Assembly (NCBI GenBank): GCA_029961105.1 | Contig: JASBVO010000015.1 | Coordinates: 1-64,000, forward strand | Reading direction: 5' to 3' | Source of the DNA: Micrococcus sp. | GTDB taxonomy: Bacteria > Actinomycetota > Actinomycetes > Actinomycetales > Micrococcaceae | Length of the DNA stretch: 64,000 nucleotides | In this document: positions 16,658 to 24,314 of the stretch, piece after piece | Numbering within the stretch: position 1 is the first letter of the stretch | Layout: each line of letters begins with the position of its first letter | Position numbers and translations under genes: made by a program | The notes under the pieces: model-generated | Seen by the model: the letters and a program-made list of their open reading frames with translations, nothing else | Told to the model about the DNA's origin: nothing | Database searches by the model: none

Positions 16658-16980
16658 CCCCTCAGCTCCTTCTCGATCGTTCCATCCAGCCAATCCATCG
16701 GACGCCACACGCCAGCGTCCTCACCAGCGTCAGCCAGTCGGTCCAGCCACTCCTGTTGCTCCTTGGAGACTCGGCCGTTCCACTTCTTCAGTTCCCGCCA
16801 CAGCACACCGCGAGAGGGATGGACCAAGACCAGGTCAGGGAAGCCAGCAACCGAGCGCCTCGAATCATGGGTGTGGTAGTACTTCCACCCGTGGATCTTG
16901 GCCAGCCTGATCACTTCATCCTGGAAGCTGTCCTCGCTCATCCCCTTGGCCAGGATGGTGCGGTACTCCTCGACCTTCAT
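16621..16980 (-). CDS. VRR-NUC domain nuclease
   Basis: A 119-residue protein starting MKVEEYRTILAKGMSEDSFQ. SRRSVAGFPDLVLVHPSRGV, then LWRELKKWNGRVSKEQQEWL, contains the PD-(D/E)xK core: G-x-PD, then E-x-K with a Q-x-x-WL end, of the VRR-NUC family. Such stand-alone phage enzymes act as Holliday-junction or structure-specific nucleases in replication and recombination. The gene overlaps the replication-like gene upstream by four bases. Confidence 0.85.
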   Translation of the reverse strand: MKVEEYRTILAKGMSEDSFQDEVIRLAKIHGWKYYHTHDSRRSVAGFPDLVLVHPSRGVLWRELKKWNGRVSKEQQEWLDRLADAGEDAGVWRPMDWLDGTIEKELRGWPRERCPCRRE

Positions 16981-18062
16981 CGCTTCCCCCCTCGCTTCCC
17001 ACGTCTCTTCTTCCGAGCCCCAGCCAGAGGAGAACCAGCGCGGCTCCCGTCCCTGCCTGGCCCGGCCAGAGCAGTCCCGGCCTGACCAGTACCAGCCCTA
17101 CCCAGCCCGTCCCGACCCGACCCGACAAATCCAGATTCCGGATACCGCTGATCTGCCGGGGCTGGCAGATCCTCGGACGCACATGTCTCGACCGCGCTGC
17201 TCGGCGCTTCCTCCGGAGCCCTGGCCGGAGCCCCAGCCACCGGAGCTCCCGCGGCCGGAGCTGCACCCTGGGGGCGCTCACGGGACGGGTTCTCGACGGT
17301 GGGGGTCTCGACAGCCTGGGTCTCGACAGAGGCATGCTTGCCAGTCGCTGCTGCAGGAGCCGGTGTGTACTGACGGCGGCGTTCGGTGGCCTTGACGGAC
17401 TTGCCGTACTTGGCCAGCCAGGTGACGGAGGCCTTGCTGTAGTAGGGGTTCTCGGGCGGGGACATGAGCTGCTTGTCCCAGGTGTTCTCCTCATCGGCTC
17501 GCGCCGAGTTGCAGCCCTTGCAGGCCACGACCATGTCGGCCGGCGTCCGGGCGCCCTCGCCGGGCGTGAGGTGATCGTAGGTGCCGGCGCGGGCCGATTT
17601 GCGGTCCCCGGACCAGACGACGACCTGACCACACCAACGGCAAGCGTCACCGTCGCGCAGACGGATCGGGACCGTCAGGGACGCGTTCCCGGTGTCCCGC
17701 TTGCGCTGGTTCGTCCAGGCGCGCTCGTCCTTCAGGATCATGTGGAACAGGTCCTCGTCCTCGACCAGCTTGAACGCCGGCCGCGCGCTCCCGTCCTCCG
17801 CTTCGACCTCCACGTGGGTGAAGTACCCGGCGCGGACCGCGGCGGCCGACAGTACCTGGTAGCGAGCGATGGATCCGGCCACGGCGCGGGCGGTACCGAT
17901 GGTGACCACGTAGTCCTGCTCGTGCTGCGCGGACATCACCGCGCAGCGCGCCGCGAACCCCCACAGCTCGTTCAGCAACCGGTCGTCGGCGTCCTCGAAC
18001 TCGAGGGCCGCGAGCGCGATGGGGTGGTTGGCGCTCGTGTCGGATGTCTTCAGCCATGCCAC
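16977..18062 (-). CDS. HNH-containing putative replication protein with basic tail
   Basis: A 361-residue protein starting MAWLKTSDTSANHPIALAAL. The first 100 residues have a helical, winged-helix-like look (DRLLNELWGFAARCAVMS). Residues 140-200 carry an HNH finger: CRWCGQVV, TYDHLTPGEGARTPADMV and CKGCNSARA. The last 120 residues are low-complexity Pro/Ala/Gly, ending GARKKRRGKRGGKR. The order (HNH protein, VRR-NUC) suggests that it starts phage DNA replication or nicks DNA there. Both ideas are inference. Confidence 0.6.
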   Translation of the reverse strand: MAWLKTSDTSANHPIALAALEFEDADDRLLNELWGFAARCAVMSAQHEQDYVVTIGTARAVAGSIARYQVLSAAAVRAGYFTHVEVEAEDGSARPAFKLVEDEDLFHMILKDERAWTNQRKRDTGNASLTVPIRLRDGDACRWCGQVVVWSGDRKSARAGTYDHLTPGEGARTPADMVVACKGCNSARADEENTWDKQLMSPPENPYYSKASVTWLAKYGKSVKATERRRQYTPAPAAATGKHASVETQAVETPTVENPSRERPQGAAPAAGAPVAGAPARAPEEAPSSAVETCASEDLPAPADQRYPESGFVGSGRDGLGRAGTGQAGTALAGPGRDGSRAGSPLAGARKKRRGKRGGKR

Positions 18063-18350
18063 TCAGGCATCACCCTCGTCTTCGTCCATCACGATCATGC
18101 CGACGGGCCTTGCCGTGGTCGGATCATCGTCGCGGTAGGCGTAGAGCGTCACGACGCCATGGGTGCGGTTGCAACCGTCGCACCACTGCTCGGTGTAGGC
18201 GCCCGGCGTCACGGTCGCACGGATGGTCCTCGGTTGCTGCTGGTCGCGGTCCTTGACCGGGAGGTGCTTGCGGGCACCCTTGAGCAATGCCCAAGTGGTG
18301 GCCAGGCAGCCGATAGTGACGGCGGTCCAGTAGATGGTCTCGGCGTTCAT
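18063..18350 (-). CDS. Small membrane-anchored CxxC phage protein
   Basis: A 95-residue protein with ATG 18350 in an ATGA overlap with the previous stop; upstream open frame is shadow. Residues 4-22 (ETIYWTAVTIGCLATTWALL region) form one membrane helix. A later WCDGCNRTHG motif could bind zinc or be redox active. The C terminus is acidic (MDEDEGDA). The function is unknown. Confidence 0.6.
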   Translation of the reverse strand: MNAETIYWTAVTIGCLATTWALLKGARKHLPVKDRDQQQPRTIRATVTPGAYTEQWCDGCNRTHGVVTLYAYRDDDPTTARPVGMIVMDEDEGDA

Positions 18351-19087
18351 GCTGCACGCGCCGCGGTGGCCGCGAGGCGGTAGGCCCACGCCTCCTTGTG
18401 CTCGTCGGACTCGGCCGAGGACCCGGTGCCGAAGATCCGGCCGATGAAGTCCGGGCCGACGCGGACGATCATGGACCCGCCGAGCGTGGCCGCCTCGATG
18501 CGCAGGGCATCGCCGTAGGCGCGCTCGGCGGGCTTGAACAGGCCGATGGCGGACGCGGAGGTGCTCCACTCCTCCATGGGCGGCATGGGCTCGACCATGG
18601 GGCGCTGCAGACGGGCCCAGACGTCCTCGAGGTTCACCTCTGGCTGGGCGGCGGTGGAGACCTTAACCAGGCGGTTCCCGAACAGGCCAGAGCCCTCATT
18701 GAACGTGATCGAGTACGCCGTCTCCGGACGCTCCTCCCGGGTCTCGACTTCCTCACCGTCCAGCAGCTGCACGCCGGCGGTGACCGACTTCAGGACCTTG
18801 GCCTGCACATCGATCTCGATCGTGCCGATGGCGCGCCGGAACGCGGCGGCGATCATCTTCACGTCGGCCAGCTCCACGGCGAAGGCCGACAGGTCACCGT
18901 CCGTCGTCTCGGCCGGGATCCACGCGGCGGCCTCGGCCTCGCTGTAGGCGGTGGCGATCAGCCCGCCGTGGGCCACGTACGACAGGTGGACCATCCCGGC
19001 CGGGCCGGCGTCCTTGTCCGTGGCCACGAACGGGGCCAGGGCCTTGAACGCCTTCAGCAGCGCCTCCGCATCAGCCTGTACCTTCAT
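18347..19087 (-). CDS. Putative DNA sliding-clamp-like protein
   Basis: About 246 residues from ATG 19087 (MKVQADAEALLKAFKALAPF); an ATG at 19105 is the alternative. The N-terminal half resembles a beta-clamp domain: Leu/Phe-rich helix, LSYVAHGGLIATAYSEAEAA strand pair, AFAVELADVKMIAAAFRR helix, then GVQLLDG. A second half ends GGSMIVRVGPDFIGRIFG like a clamp domain end. Two domains would match a phage processivity factor. The match is by fold-like pattern, not by a search, so confidence is limited. Confidence 0.55.
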   Translation of the reverse strand: MKVQADAEALLKAFKALAPFVATDKDAGPAGMVHLSYVAHGGLIATAYSEAEAAAWIPAETTDGDLSAFAVELADVKMIAAAFRRAIGTIEIDVQAKVLKSVTAGVQLLDGEEVETREERPETAYSITFNEGSGLFGNRLVKVSTAAQPEVNLEDVWARLQRPMVEPMPPMEEWSTSASAIGLFKPAERAYGDALRIEAATLGGSMIVRVGPDFIGRIFGTGSSAESDEHKEAWAYRLAATAARAA

Positions 19088-19199
19088 CGGTCTCTTCCCT
19101 CTCATGGCGGGCCTCGCAATCGCGGACCAGTGATCGAACTACGTGCTGCTTGCCGCAGTAGGCGCAGACCCACTGGGCGTCGTACTCGTCTGGGCCCAT
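19071..19199 (-). CDS. Tiny zinc-finger protein (42 aa)
   Basis: ATG 19199 starts MGPDEYDAQWVCAYCGKQHV and the frame continues to 19071. CAYC then C and H twelve and sixteen residues later (RDCEARHE) form a likely zinc finger. Codon use is typical of coding DNA. It overlaps the end of the previous gene by 61 bases with no ribosome site at its start, so it may be made by translational coupling or by a frameshift from that gene. It also overlaps the next gene start. Confidence 0.5.
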   Translation of the reverse strand: MGPDEYDAQWVCAYCGKQHVVRSLVRDCEARHEREETDEGTG

Positions 19200-19453
19200 G
19201 GGCGCGACAGCACCCAGAACTCGACGTTCTGCAGGTCCTCGGCATTCGGATGCTCGATCAGCGCGAAGTCGGTCACCGGCTTCGCGATCCCTGCCGGCTC
19301 CCACATGCCCCGGCGCCGGATCATGACCGACTCCTTCCCGGTGCTCGTCTGCCGGTAGAAGACGACCGCCCCATCGCGCAGGCCCGCGAGCGCGTCCAGG
19401 GTGATTGGGCGGGGCATCTGGTGGGTGGTGGGGGTGTGTTCGGTGGTGGTCAT
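19139..19453 (-). CDS. Phage protein of unknown function
   Basis: A 104-residue protein starting MTTTEHTPTTHQMPRPITLD at ATG 19453. Residues 15-80 (LAGLRDGAVVFYRQTSTGKE, EFWVLSRP) look like a compact beta domain. After about residue 85 the text becomes Ser/Thr/Ala-rich and looks out of frame, while the other frame encodes the zinc finger described above. The true product may therefore be a frameshift fusion. Confidence 0.55.
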   Translation of the reverse strand: MTTTEHTPTTHQMPRPITLDALAGLRDGAVVFYRQTSTGKESVMIRRRGMWEPAGIAKPVTDFALIEHPNAEDLQNVEFWVLSRPWAQTSTTPSGSAPTAASST

Positions 19454-19677
19454 GGCTTCCTCCCGTTGTGGAGTAGAGGCTTCATTCCTGTGGTGCGGCG
19501 AGCGCGTCCCTGCTGGTCGGTCCAGTACCGGATCCCGGCGTTCGCAGCCGCGGACTGGCGGACTTCGTCGGGGATCAGGTCCCACATGCTCACGACCCCG
19601 GACACGAAGCTCTGGAGTGACTCCCGGACGACGTTCCATGCCCGCGTCGCGGCGCCCAGATCGACGGGGGTGGTCAC
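19450..19677 (-). CDS. Small phage protein, unknown
   Basis: A 75-residue protein starting MTTPVDLGAATRAWNVVRES, from GTG 19677, sharing GTGA with the upstream stop and ATGA with the downstream start. It is helical at first and basic at the end (GRARRTTGMKPLLHNGRKP). No family recognised. The coupling suggests expression with its neighbours. Confidence 0.6.
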   Translation of the reverse strand: MTTPVDLGAATRAWNVVRESLQSFVSGVVSMWDLIPDEVRQSAAANAGIRYWTDQQGRARRTTGMKPLLHNGRKP

Positions 19678-20000
19678 TTGGGGCCTCCGAGGGTGTAGGC
19701 GGTGCGGGCGTCTTGGCCTGCCTGGCGGGCGCCGGCCTGGGCTTGGCGGAACCCCTCTGCGATCTGCTGCATGGCCTCGTTGAGGCTGTTCCAGATCCCG
19801 CCGTAGTAGCGGCCGACGGCGCGGGCGTTCTCTCGGGCTCGGAGCCTCTCCTGGGCGCGGCGTGCGCCCTGGACGTCTCCGGGGTTGTGCGGGGCGGTCT
19901 CGGGGTGGAGGAGGTCCATCTGGGCACGTGCCAGGCGGAGGTCAGCCTCGGCGTATACGGCACCGACGGCCTTCTCCAACTGGCGGCGGTAGTCAGTCAT
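19674..20000 (-). CDS. Helical phage protein, unknown
   Basis: A 108-residue, Ala/Arg/Gln-rich protein starting MTDYRRQLEKAVGAVYAEAD. Nearly all of it should form helices, with a coiled-coil-like middle (ARRAQERLRARENARA). Start and stop both overlap neighbours by four bases. No function assigned. Confidence 0.6.
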   Translation of the reverse strand: MTDYRRQLEKAVGAVYAEADLRLARAQMDLLHPETAPHNPGDVQGARRAQERLRARENARAVGRYYGGIWNSLNEAMQQIAEGFRQAQAGARQAGQDARTAYTLGGPK

Positions 20001-20146
20001 CGGGTCTCCTTGGGTGAGAGGCTGGCGGGCCGGCCCATGCGATGCAGGTGGTTGAACACCGCGAGGGCCTCGGCGTGGTCATCGAACTGGCGCGTGACGA
20101 AGGTTGTCTCTTTGCATCCCTTCACCCAGGTGGTCACGGTGGTCAC
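19997..20146 (-). CDS. Short phage protein (49 aa), unknown
   Basis: GTG 20146 overlaps the upstream stop as GTGA, and the TGA at 19997 overlaps the next ATG. The product starts MTTVTTWVKGCKETTFVTRQ and ends LSPKETR. The exact four-base overlaps at both ends, plus coding-like codon use, support a real gene, which is easily missed because of its GTG start and its length. Confidence 0.6.
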   Translation of the reverse strand: MTTVTTWVKGCKETTFVTRQFDDHAEALAVFNHLHRMGRPASLSPKETR

Positions 20147-20994
20147 TTAGTGCCGCCCTTGAACAGGGCCATGACGGCGTCGGCGATCTTGGCGAGCTGC
20201 TTGGAAGGCAGCATGTAGACACCGAGCGAGGTCCTGATGGCATCCGACACCTGGTCACGGTTGGGAGCGGTGGCGCCGTGCCCGGACTTGGGGAGGGCAG
20301 CGCGGTAACCGGCGTGGAATGCCTTGTGCGCGGAGCCAATGGCGACCGGGCTAATGCCGTAGTTCTTGCGGTACGCGGCCCACTCCACGTTGGCGTCCTC
20401 CTGCACCTGCTCATCGGCGGTTTCGGGCGCATCAGCGGGGACCATGTGCCCGATGACATCGCCCTTGCGTGGACCGCCCTGCCCTGTCAGCAGCCCGGCT
20501 GCGGCGAGCTTGTCCACGGCCTCCACGGCGGGCAGGTGCGGCTCGGGCAGGTGCAGATGACGGATGGTGTTGATGGTCCCGCTGTGGGCGTTCTCACCGC
20601 CTGTGTCGGCGATGTTCAGGTGAGTACGGATGTATCCCTCGACAGCATCCCGAATGACGACAGTTGCTACGTCCCTGGCGTCCTCTACCGCCTCGGCGAG
20701 GACCATCTGGGCAAGGGTGAGGGCGGGCCATTCCCGATCGGCGGCGAGGACGTCGTAATCGCCGATGTCGGTGAAGATCATGAGGCTGCCGTGGCCATTG
20801 ACGTAGGCGCACTGGCCCGAATAGACCCCATCGGTGACGCGGTGCCATGTGCCTCGCTCGGGCTTGGGCTCCTTCACCGTCAGGCCGAGCAGCGCCATGG
20901 CGTCACGGGCCTGCTGATCATTCAGGCCGAGGTACTGGACGCCGGATAGGCGCAGGGCGTTGCGGAAATCCTCCGGGGTGTAAGCGGTGTTCAT
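20143..20994 (-). CDS. Phage protein of unknown function
   Basis: A 283-residue protein starting MNTAYTPEDFRNALRLSGVQ. It has several helices (DQQARDAMALLG, ALTLAQMVLAEAVEDA) and a beta part with SLMIFTDIGDYDVLAA. The C-terminal third contains NVEWAAYRKNYGISP and helical KQLAKIADAVMALF. No known motif. It is the largest unknown gene of the early cassette. Confidence 0.6.
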   Translation of the reverse strand: MNTAYTPEDFRNALRLSGVQYLGLNDQQARDAMALLGLTVKEPKPERGTWHRVTDGVYSGQCAYVNGHGSLMIFTDIGDYDVLAADREWPALTLAQMVLAEAVEDARDVATVVIRDAVEGYIRTHLNIADTGGENAHSGTINTIRHLHLPEPHLPAVEAVDKLAAAGLLTGQGGPRKGDVIGHMVPADAPETADEQVQEDANVEWAAYRKNYGISPVAIGSAHKAFHAGYRAALPKSGHGATAPNRDQVSDAIRTSLGVYMLPSKQLAKIADAVMALFKGGTK

Positions 20995-21143
20995 GCCTGG
21001 GTCTCCTGGTCTCCGTTGCTGGCCAGTCGGGCCAGGTGGTGGGCGTCGATGGCGGCGAAGTTCGCGGCCGTGGCGTCGGGTCGCTCGTCAGGGTGGAGGG
21101 CAAGGATCTGGTGGGGGTCCAGCCAGCCGGGGATGGTGGTCAT
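20991..21143 (-). CDS. Short phage protein (50 aa), unknown
   Basis: From ATG 21143 it reads MTTIPGWLDPHQILALHPDE and ends DQETQA. Start and stop overlap neighbouring genes by four bases. It is acidic and Ala-rich, with two predicted helices. No family recognised. Confidence 0.55.
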   Translation of the reverse strand: MTTIPGWLDPHQILALHPDERPDATAANFAAIDAHHLARLASNGDQETQA

Positions 21144-21361
21144 GCTGCGTCCTCTTTGATCTGTTCTCTGGTGCGTCGCTTTTGTCGTGGTGGCAGGGGC
21201 TCGGCCCATCCGAGTTCGACGGCCGCTGGCCGGCAATCCCCGCAGTACTCCGGCTTGGCCCGGCTGCTCGTGTAGCTGCGGACCCCGCCACACATGCCGC
21301 ACCGGTACTGGCGGTCGCCGAGGGTGCGTTCTGATTTGGGTCGGGTAGCGGTGATGGACAT
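21140..21361 (-). CDS. Small zinc-ribbon phage protein
   Basis: ATG 21361 gives 73 residues starting MSITATRPKSERTLGDRQYR. CGMCGGVRSY and YCGDCRP form two CxxC pairs of a zinc ribbon. The C terminus is basic and helical (PPRQKRRTREQIKED). It could bind nucleic acid or host transcription machinery; the target is unknown. Its start shares one base with the upstream stop. Confidence 0.65.
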   Translation of the reverse strand: MSITATRPKSERTLGDRQYRCGMCGGVRSYTSSRAKPEYCGDCRPAAVELGWAEPLPPRQKRRTREQIKEDAA

Positions 21362-21615
21362 CAGACGTACCCCTTGATGACGGGCTGAGGGCCCACCCAA
21401 GTGACCTTCACGCGGGTGGTGATCAGCGGGGAGGCACCGCGGGTGACGTGAATCTGGACCTTGCTGACACGGCGCAGGCCGTGCTCGTCGGCGGATTCTC
21501 GAGTCAGTTCGGCGGCCTCGGCCTTGAGCTGGCCCAGCGGCCGGTCCAGGTCGTCCACCGGGAAGGTGACCGTGTAGATACCCTCGGCGAGCGCGGTGTC
21601 GGTGGTGGTGGTCAT
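21361..21615 (-). CDS. Small beta-rich phage protein, unknown
   Basis: From ATG 21615 it gives 84 residues starting MTTTTDTALAEGIYTVTFPV. Alternating strands (KVQIHVTRG, TTRVKVTWVGPQPV) around one helix (GQLKAEAAELTRESADE) suggest a small alpha-beta fold. No family recognised. Confidence 0.6.
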   Translation of the reverse strand: MTTTTDTALAEGIYTVTFPVDDLDRPLGQLKAEAAELTRESADEHGLRRVSKVQIHVTRGASPLITTRVKVTWVGPQPVIKGYV

Positions 21616-21896
21616 GCTGCTTCTCCTTCCGGGGTGTGGGTCAGGCCGGTCTCTTCGGCGAGGCGGCGGCGTTGGACGGGGTCGAGGCCGCCCCAGATGC
21701 CGTGGCGGTGCTGGACGGCGGCCCCGCCTTCGATATCGAGGGCGACGCGGATGCAGGTCTCCTGAAGAGGGCATTCCTCGCACAGCTCTCGGGCGACGGT
21801 TCGGTCGCTGGGGAGGTTCGAGAACCAGAGGTCCGGGTCCTGCTGGCAGATCACCAGCAAGGCGTGGTCGGTCACGGGGTCAATCAGGGCGGTCAC
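21612..21896 (-). CDS. WhiB-family transcription regulator (phage-encoded)
   Basis: GTG 21896 overlaps the upstream stop and gives 94 residues. The Cys pattern ICQQDPDLWF, LCEECPLQETC, with the G-[I/V]-W-G-G turn (HGIWGGLDPVQRRRL), is diagnostic of WhiB [4Fe-4S] proteins. Four Cys are present: one in CQQD, two in CEEC and one in ETC. It would bind the sigma factor and alter transcription; phage copies such as TM4 WhiB can suppress host WhiB genes. The open frame upstream of 21896 is shadow. Confidence 0.88.
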   Translation of the reverse strand: MTALIDPVTDHALLVICQQDPDLWFSNLPSDRTVARELCEECPLQETCIRVALDIEGGAAVQHRHGIWGGLDPVQRRRLAEETGLTHTPEGEAA

Positions 21897-22156
21897 AGGG
21901 CACCTCCGTACCCGGGCATGCCGTGGGTGATCCGGCGGATCCGGGCGACAGATCGGGTGGCCTCGGCGTGGGCCCGGGTGAGCAGCGCGTGACGCTCGAC
22001 GGCCGGGTCCTCCTCGCGCCGGTCGTAGGCCACGACGCGGCCGGGAGCGGTCTCCCACGTGATCCACCAGCGGGCGTGCGCCCACGTCTTCCCGGCGATG
22101 TCGGCCGGCGTGTACCGGACGCGAGCGCGGGGGTAGACCTTGACGAAGTCGCTCAT
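21893..22156 (-). CDS. Small phage protein, unknown
   Basis: From ATG 22156 (ATGA overlap with ParB-like stop) it gives 87 residues starting MSDFVKVYPRARVRYTPADI. It is basic, with a WWITWETAPG strand and a C-terminal helix ATRSVARIRRITHG. No function assigned. Confidence 0.55.
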   Translation of the reverse strand: MSDFVKVYPRARVRYTPADIAGKTWAHARWWITWETAPGRVVAYDRREEDPAVERHALLTRAHAEATRSVARIRRITHGMPGYGGAL

Positions 22157-23544
22157 GCCTGGCTGTCCTCTTCGGTGGTGGGGGCGGCGGGCCAGAGCTC
22201 GGCGGCGAGCGCCATGGCTTCGGTCTCCACGTCGGTGGTTTCCCAGCCGAGCTCGTTGCGGAAGGCGAGCCACCATTCGATGGAGTTGTCGCCGGTGATG
22301 ACGGCGGGCTTGAAGGCGTTGATGCTGGTGAGGCGTTCGCGCTTGAGCATGATCGTCAGCAGGGTGGTGAGCTCCACGACGGTCAGGCCGGCCAGCTTGT
22401 CCTGGACGTCCTGGGTCAGGGCGCCGTGTGTGTTCTCGATGCTGAAGTAGGCGGCGAGGTACTCGGCGGCCCGGTAGGCGGAGTTGTATCCGAAGACGTG
22501 GCCGGCGAGGGTCTCGGCGGCGTGGCGGCGGATGACGCGGGTGGTCCGCTCGTCGCGGGCGGCGCTGGAGACGATGCCGCGGATCCAGTCGTCCTCCACG
22601 GCGGTCAGGGTGGCCAGCTTGGCCTCTACCGCTTCCACCCGGGCGCGGTCGGCTTCGGCCTTCTCCCGTGCGGTGCGCTCCTCCTCGGTCTCGTCCGCCT
22701 GCTGGGCCTTGGCGTGGGTGCCCTTCGGCACGACGTACTCCGGCTTGCCACGCACGGCGCACTCGTCGTCCAGGATGGCCACGGCGCCGAGCTTCTTGGC
22801 CTCCTCGGCGGTCTCCGCCGTCACGGGCTCGAAGGGGTAGTCCGTCATCCACCGCTGCACCTCGGGCCGGTCCACGATCTCCATGCCGACCACTCGGGTC
22901 AGGACGTCGCGCAGCGCGGGGACCTTCTCCCTCCACTCCGAGAGGGTCTTCGCGTTCCGGACCTCGTACTCCCAGTTGTACGGCTGGGCCACGGCCGCCT
23001 TGACCAGGCCGGCCTGCAGGTCCGGGTGACCGGCGTACTCGGCGATCACCAGGGCGCGCTCGATCGTCAGCTGGCCGGCGTCCAGCGCTTCGCGGTGTTC
23101 GTCGCCGAGCTTGGCCAACTTCGCGCGTTCTCGGACACGGGTCTGGGACAGGCCCGTGGCCGAGGCCACCCGCTTGGCGTCCCAGCCCTCGAAGGTCAGC
23201 ATCTGCTGGACCGCGTCCACCTCTTCGGTGACCGTCAGACCCTTGCGGTGGATGTTCTCCGCCACCATCGCCGGGATCTGCTGCTCATCGCCGCCCAGGT
23301 CGTGACGGATGATCACGGGCACCTCGAGCAATCCGACCTTCTTCGCCGCCGCCAGACGGTGGTGACCGGCGATCAGCGTGTAATCCCCGTCCAGAGTCGG
23401 GTGCGGGGCAACTACCAGCGGCTGCAGAATGCCGACGTGCCTCACCGACGCCACCAGCTGCGCAGGCGCCACGACATCGTGACGGATGTTCTTCGGATGC
23501 GGGCGCAGCTTGTCCACCAGCATCACCTCGTACGTCGCACTCAC
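22153..23544 (-). CDS. ParB/RepB/Spo0J-like nuclease-domain protein
   Basis: A 463-residue protein starting MSATYEVMLVDKLRPHPKNI. The N-terminal ParB domain shows GILQPLVVAP, LIAGHHRLAAAKK (the G-x-x-R/H-R box) and IPAMVAENIHRKGLTV; a helix-turn-helix follows (KRVASATGLSQTRVRERAKL). The C terminus is helical and unlike chromosomal ParB. No ParA partner is seen nearby. It could partition a plasmid prophage, regulate transcription or act as an ATP/CTP-dependent DNA-binding factor. Confidence 0.82.
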   Translation of the reverse strand: MSATYEVMLVDKLRPHPKNIRHDVVAPAQLVASVRHVGILQPLVVAPHPTLDGDYTLIAGHHRLAAAKKVGLLEVPVIIRHDLGGDEQQIPAMVAENIHRKGLTVTEEVDAVQQMLTFEGWDAKRVASATGLSQTRVRERAKLAKLGDEHREALDAGQLTIERALVIAEYAGHPDLQAGLVKAAVAQPYNWEYEVRNAKTLSEWREKVPALRDVLTRVVGMEIVDRPEVQRWMTDYPFEPVTAETAEEAKKLGAVAILDDECAVRGKPEYVVPKGTHAKAQQADETEEERTAREKAEADRARVEAVEAKLATLTAVEDDWIRGIVSSAARDERTTRVIRRHAAETLAGHVFGYNSAYRAAEYLAAYFSIENTHGALTQDVQDKLAGLTVVELTTLLTIMLKRERLTSINAFKPAVITGDNSIEWWLAFRNELGWETTDVETEAMALAAELWPAAPTTEEDSQA

Positions 23545-23951
23545 CGGGCACCCCCATCCCGCCCGAAGACATAGCGGTCCACCGGGCGCAGCGGGCGCGG
23601 TTCCCTCAGCAACTCCAGGGCGTAGTCCGCCACTACCCGCGGCGACGTCCCGGGCACCGGACGGCGAGCGCTGCTGGCGTCGATGGCCAGGGTCTCGTCG
23701 GACGGTCCAGCCGGATTGGTGCGGACTCTGACCCCGTCGATCGTGAGGACTTCTTCTGTCTCTCCGGTGAAGGCGTCGTCCTGTTCGAGCTGTGCGGCTT
23801 CGGCTGCGAGGCCGACGCCGGTCGCGCCGGCTGCGAGCGAGGCGTGGATGTCTCCGTGGGCGGCGAGGCGGGCGGCCTCATCGAAGTGGTGGTGGGCCTG
23901 TTCCAGGGCCTGGGCCAGTTCTTGGCCGGTTCGGGGGCGTTGCCGAGCCAT
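23541..23951 (-). CDS. Phage protein of unknown function
   Basis: A 136-residue protein starting MARQRPRTGQELAQALEQAH at ATG 23951, the only start after the in-frame stop of the upstream gene. It is helical, with EAARLAAHGDIHASLAAGAT and a later beta part (EEVLTIDGVRVRTN). Its start has no ribosome site; a frame 1 base away (MTTEQEWLGNAPEPAK from 23968) has a fine GGAGA, so the N terminus may be produced from there by a shift. Confidence 0.55.
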   Translation of the reverse strand: MARQRPRTGQELAQALEQAHHHFDEAARLAAHGDIHASLAAGATGVGLAAEAAQLEQDDAFTGETEEVLTIDGVRVRTNPAGPSDETLAIDASSARRPVPGTSPRVVADYALELLREPRPLRPVDRYVFGRDGGAR

Positions 23952-23984
23952 TCCTGTTCGGTGGTCATGGTGTTCTCCAGGGGT

Positions 23985-24314
23985 TCAGGTGATCCAGCGG
24001 CCGGAATCGCCGATGGGTTGGTATGAGCGGGCCTGCTCGTCGTCGGGGCGGGTGGCGTCCCGGACCGGGGAGAAGCGGGCGATCACCGTGCCGTAGGAGG
24101 CGGTGATGACGATCTCCCCGGTGCAGGCCTGCCACGGGTAGCGGACCTCGGCGTGGATCTTGCGGGCGGTGGGCCAGTAGTGGCGGGCGGCCTTCTCCAC
24201 GGAGCGGGCCAGTTCGGCGCGGTCGGTGTAGGACACCCAGGGGTAGGGCTTGCGGAGGGGCTTCTCGTCCCTGGGCTGGAGGACGATCTGGTTGCGGCGG
24301 CGCTTCTCAGCCAC
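23985..24314 (-). CDS. Phage protein of unknown function
   Basis: About 109 residues from GTG 24314 (VAEKRRRNQIVLQPRDEKPL); 24335 is the alternative. It overlaps the upstream stop by eight bases. The basic start is followed by ELARSVEKAARHYWPTARKI and beta strands EIVITASYGTVIARFS. No function recognised. Confidence 0.55.
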   Translation of the reverse strand: MAEKRRRNQIVLQPRDEKPLRKPYPWVSYTDRAELARSVEKAARHYWPTARKIHAEVRYPWQACTGEIVITASYGTVIARFSPVRDATRPDDEQARSYQPIGDSGRWIT

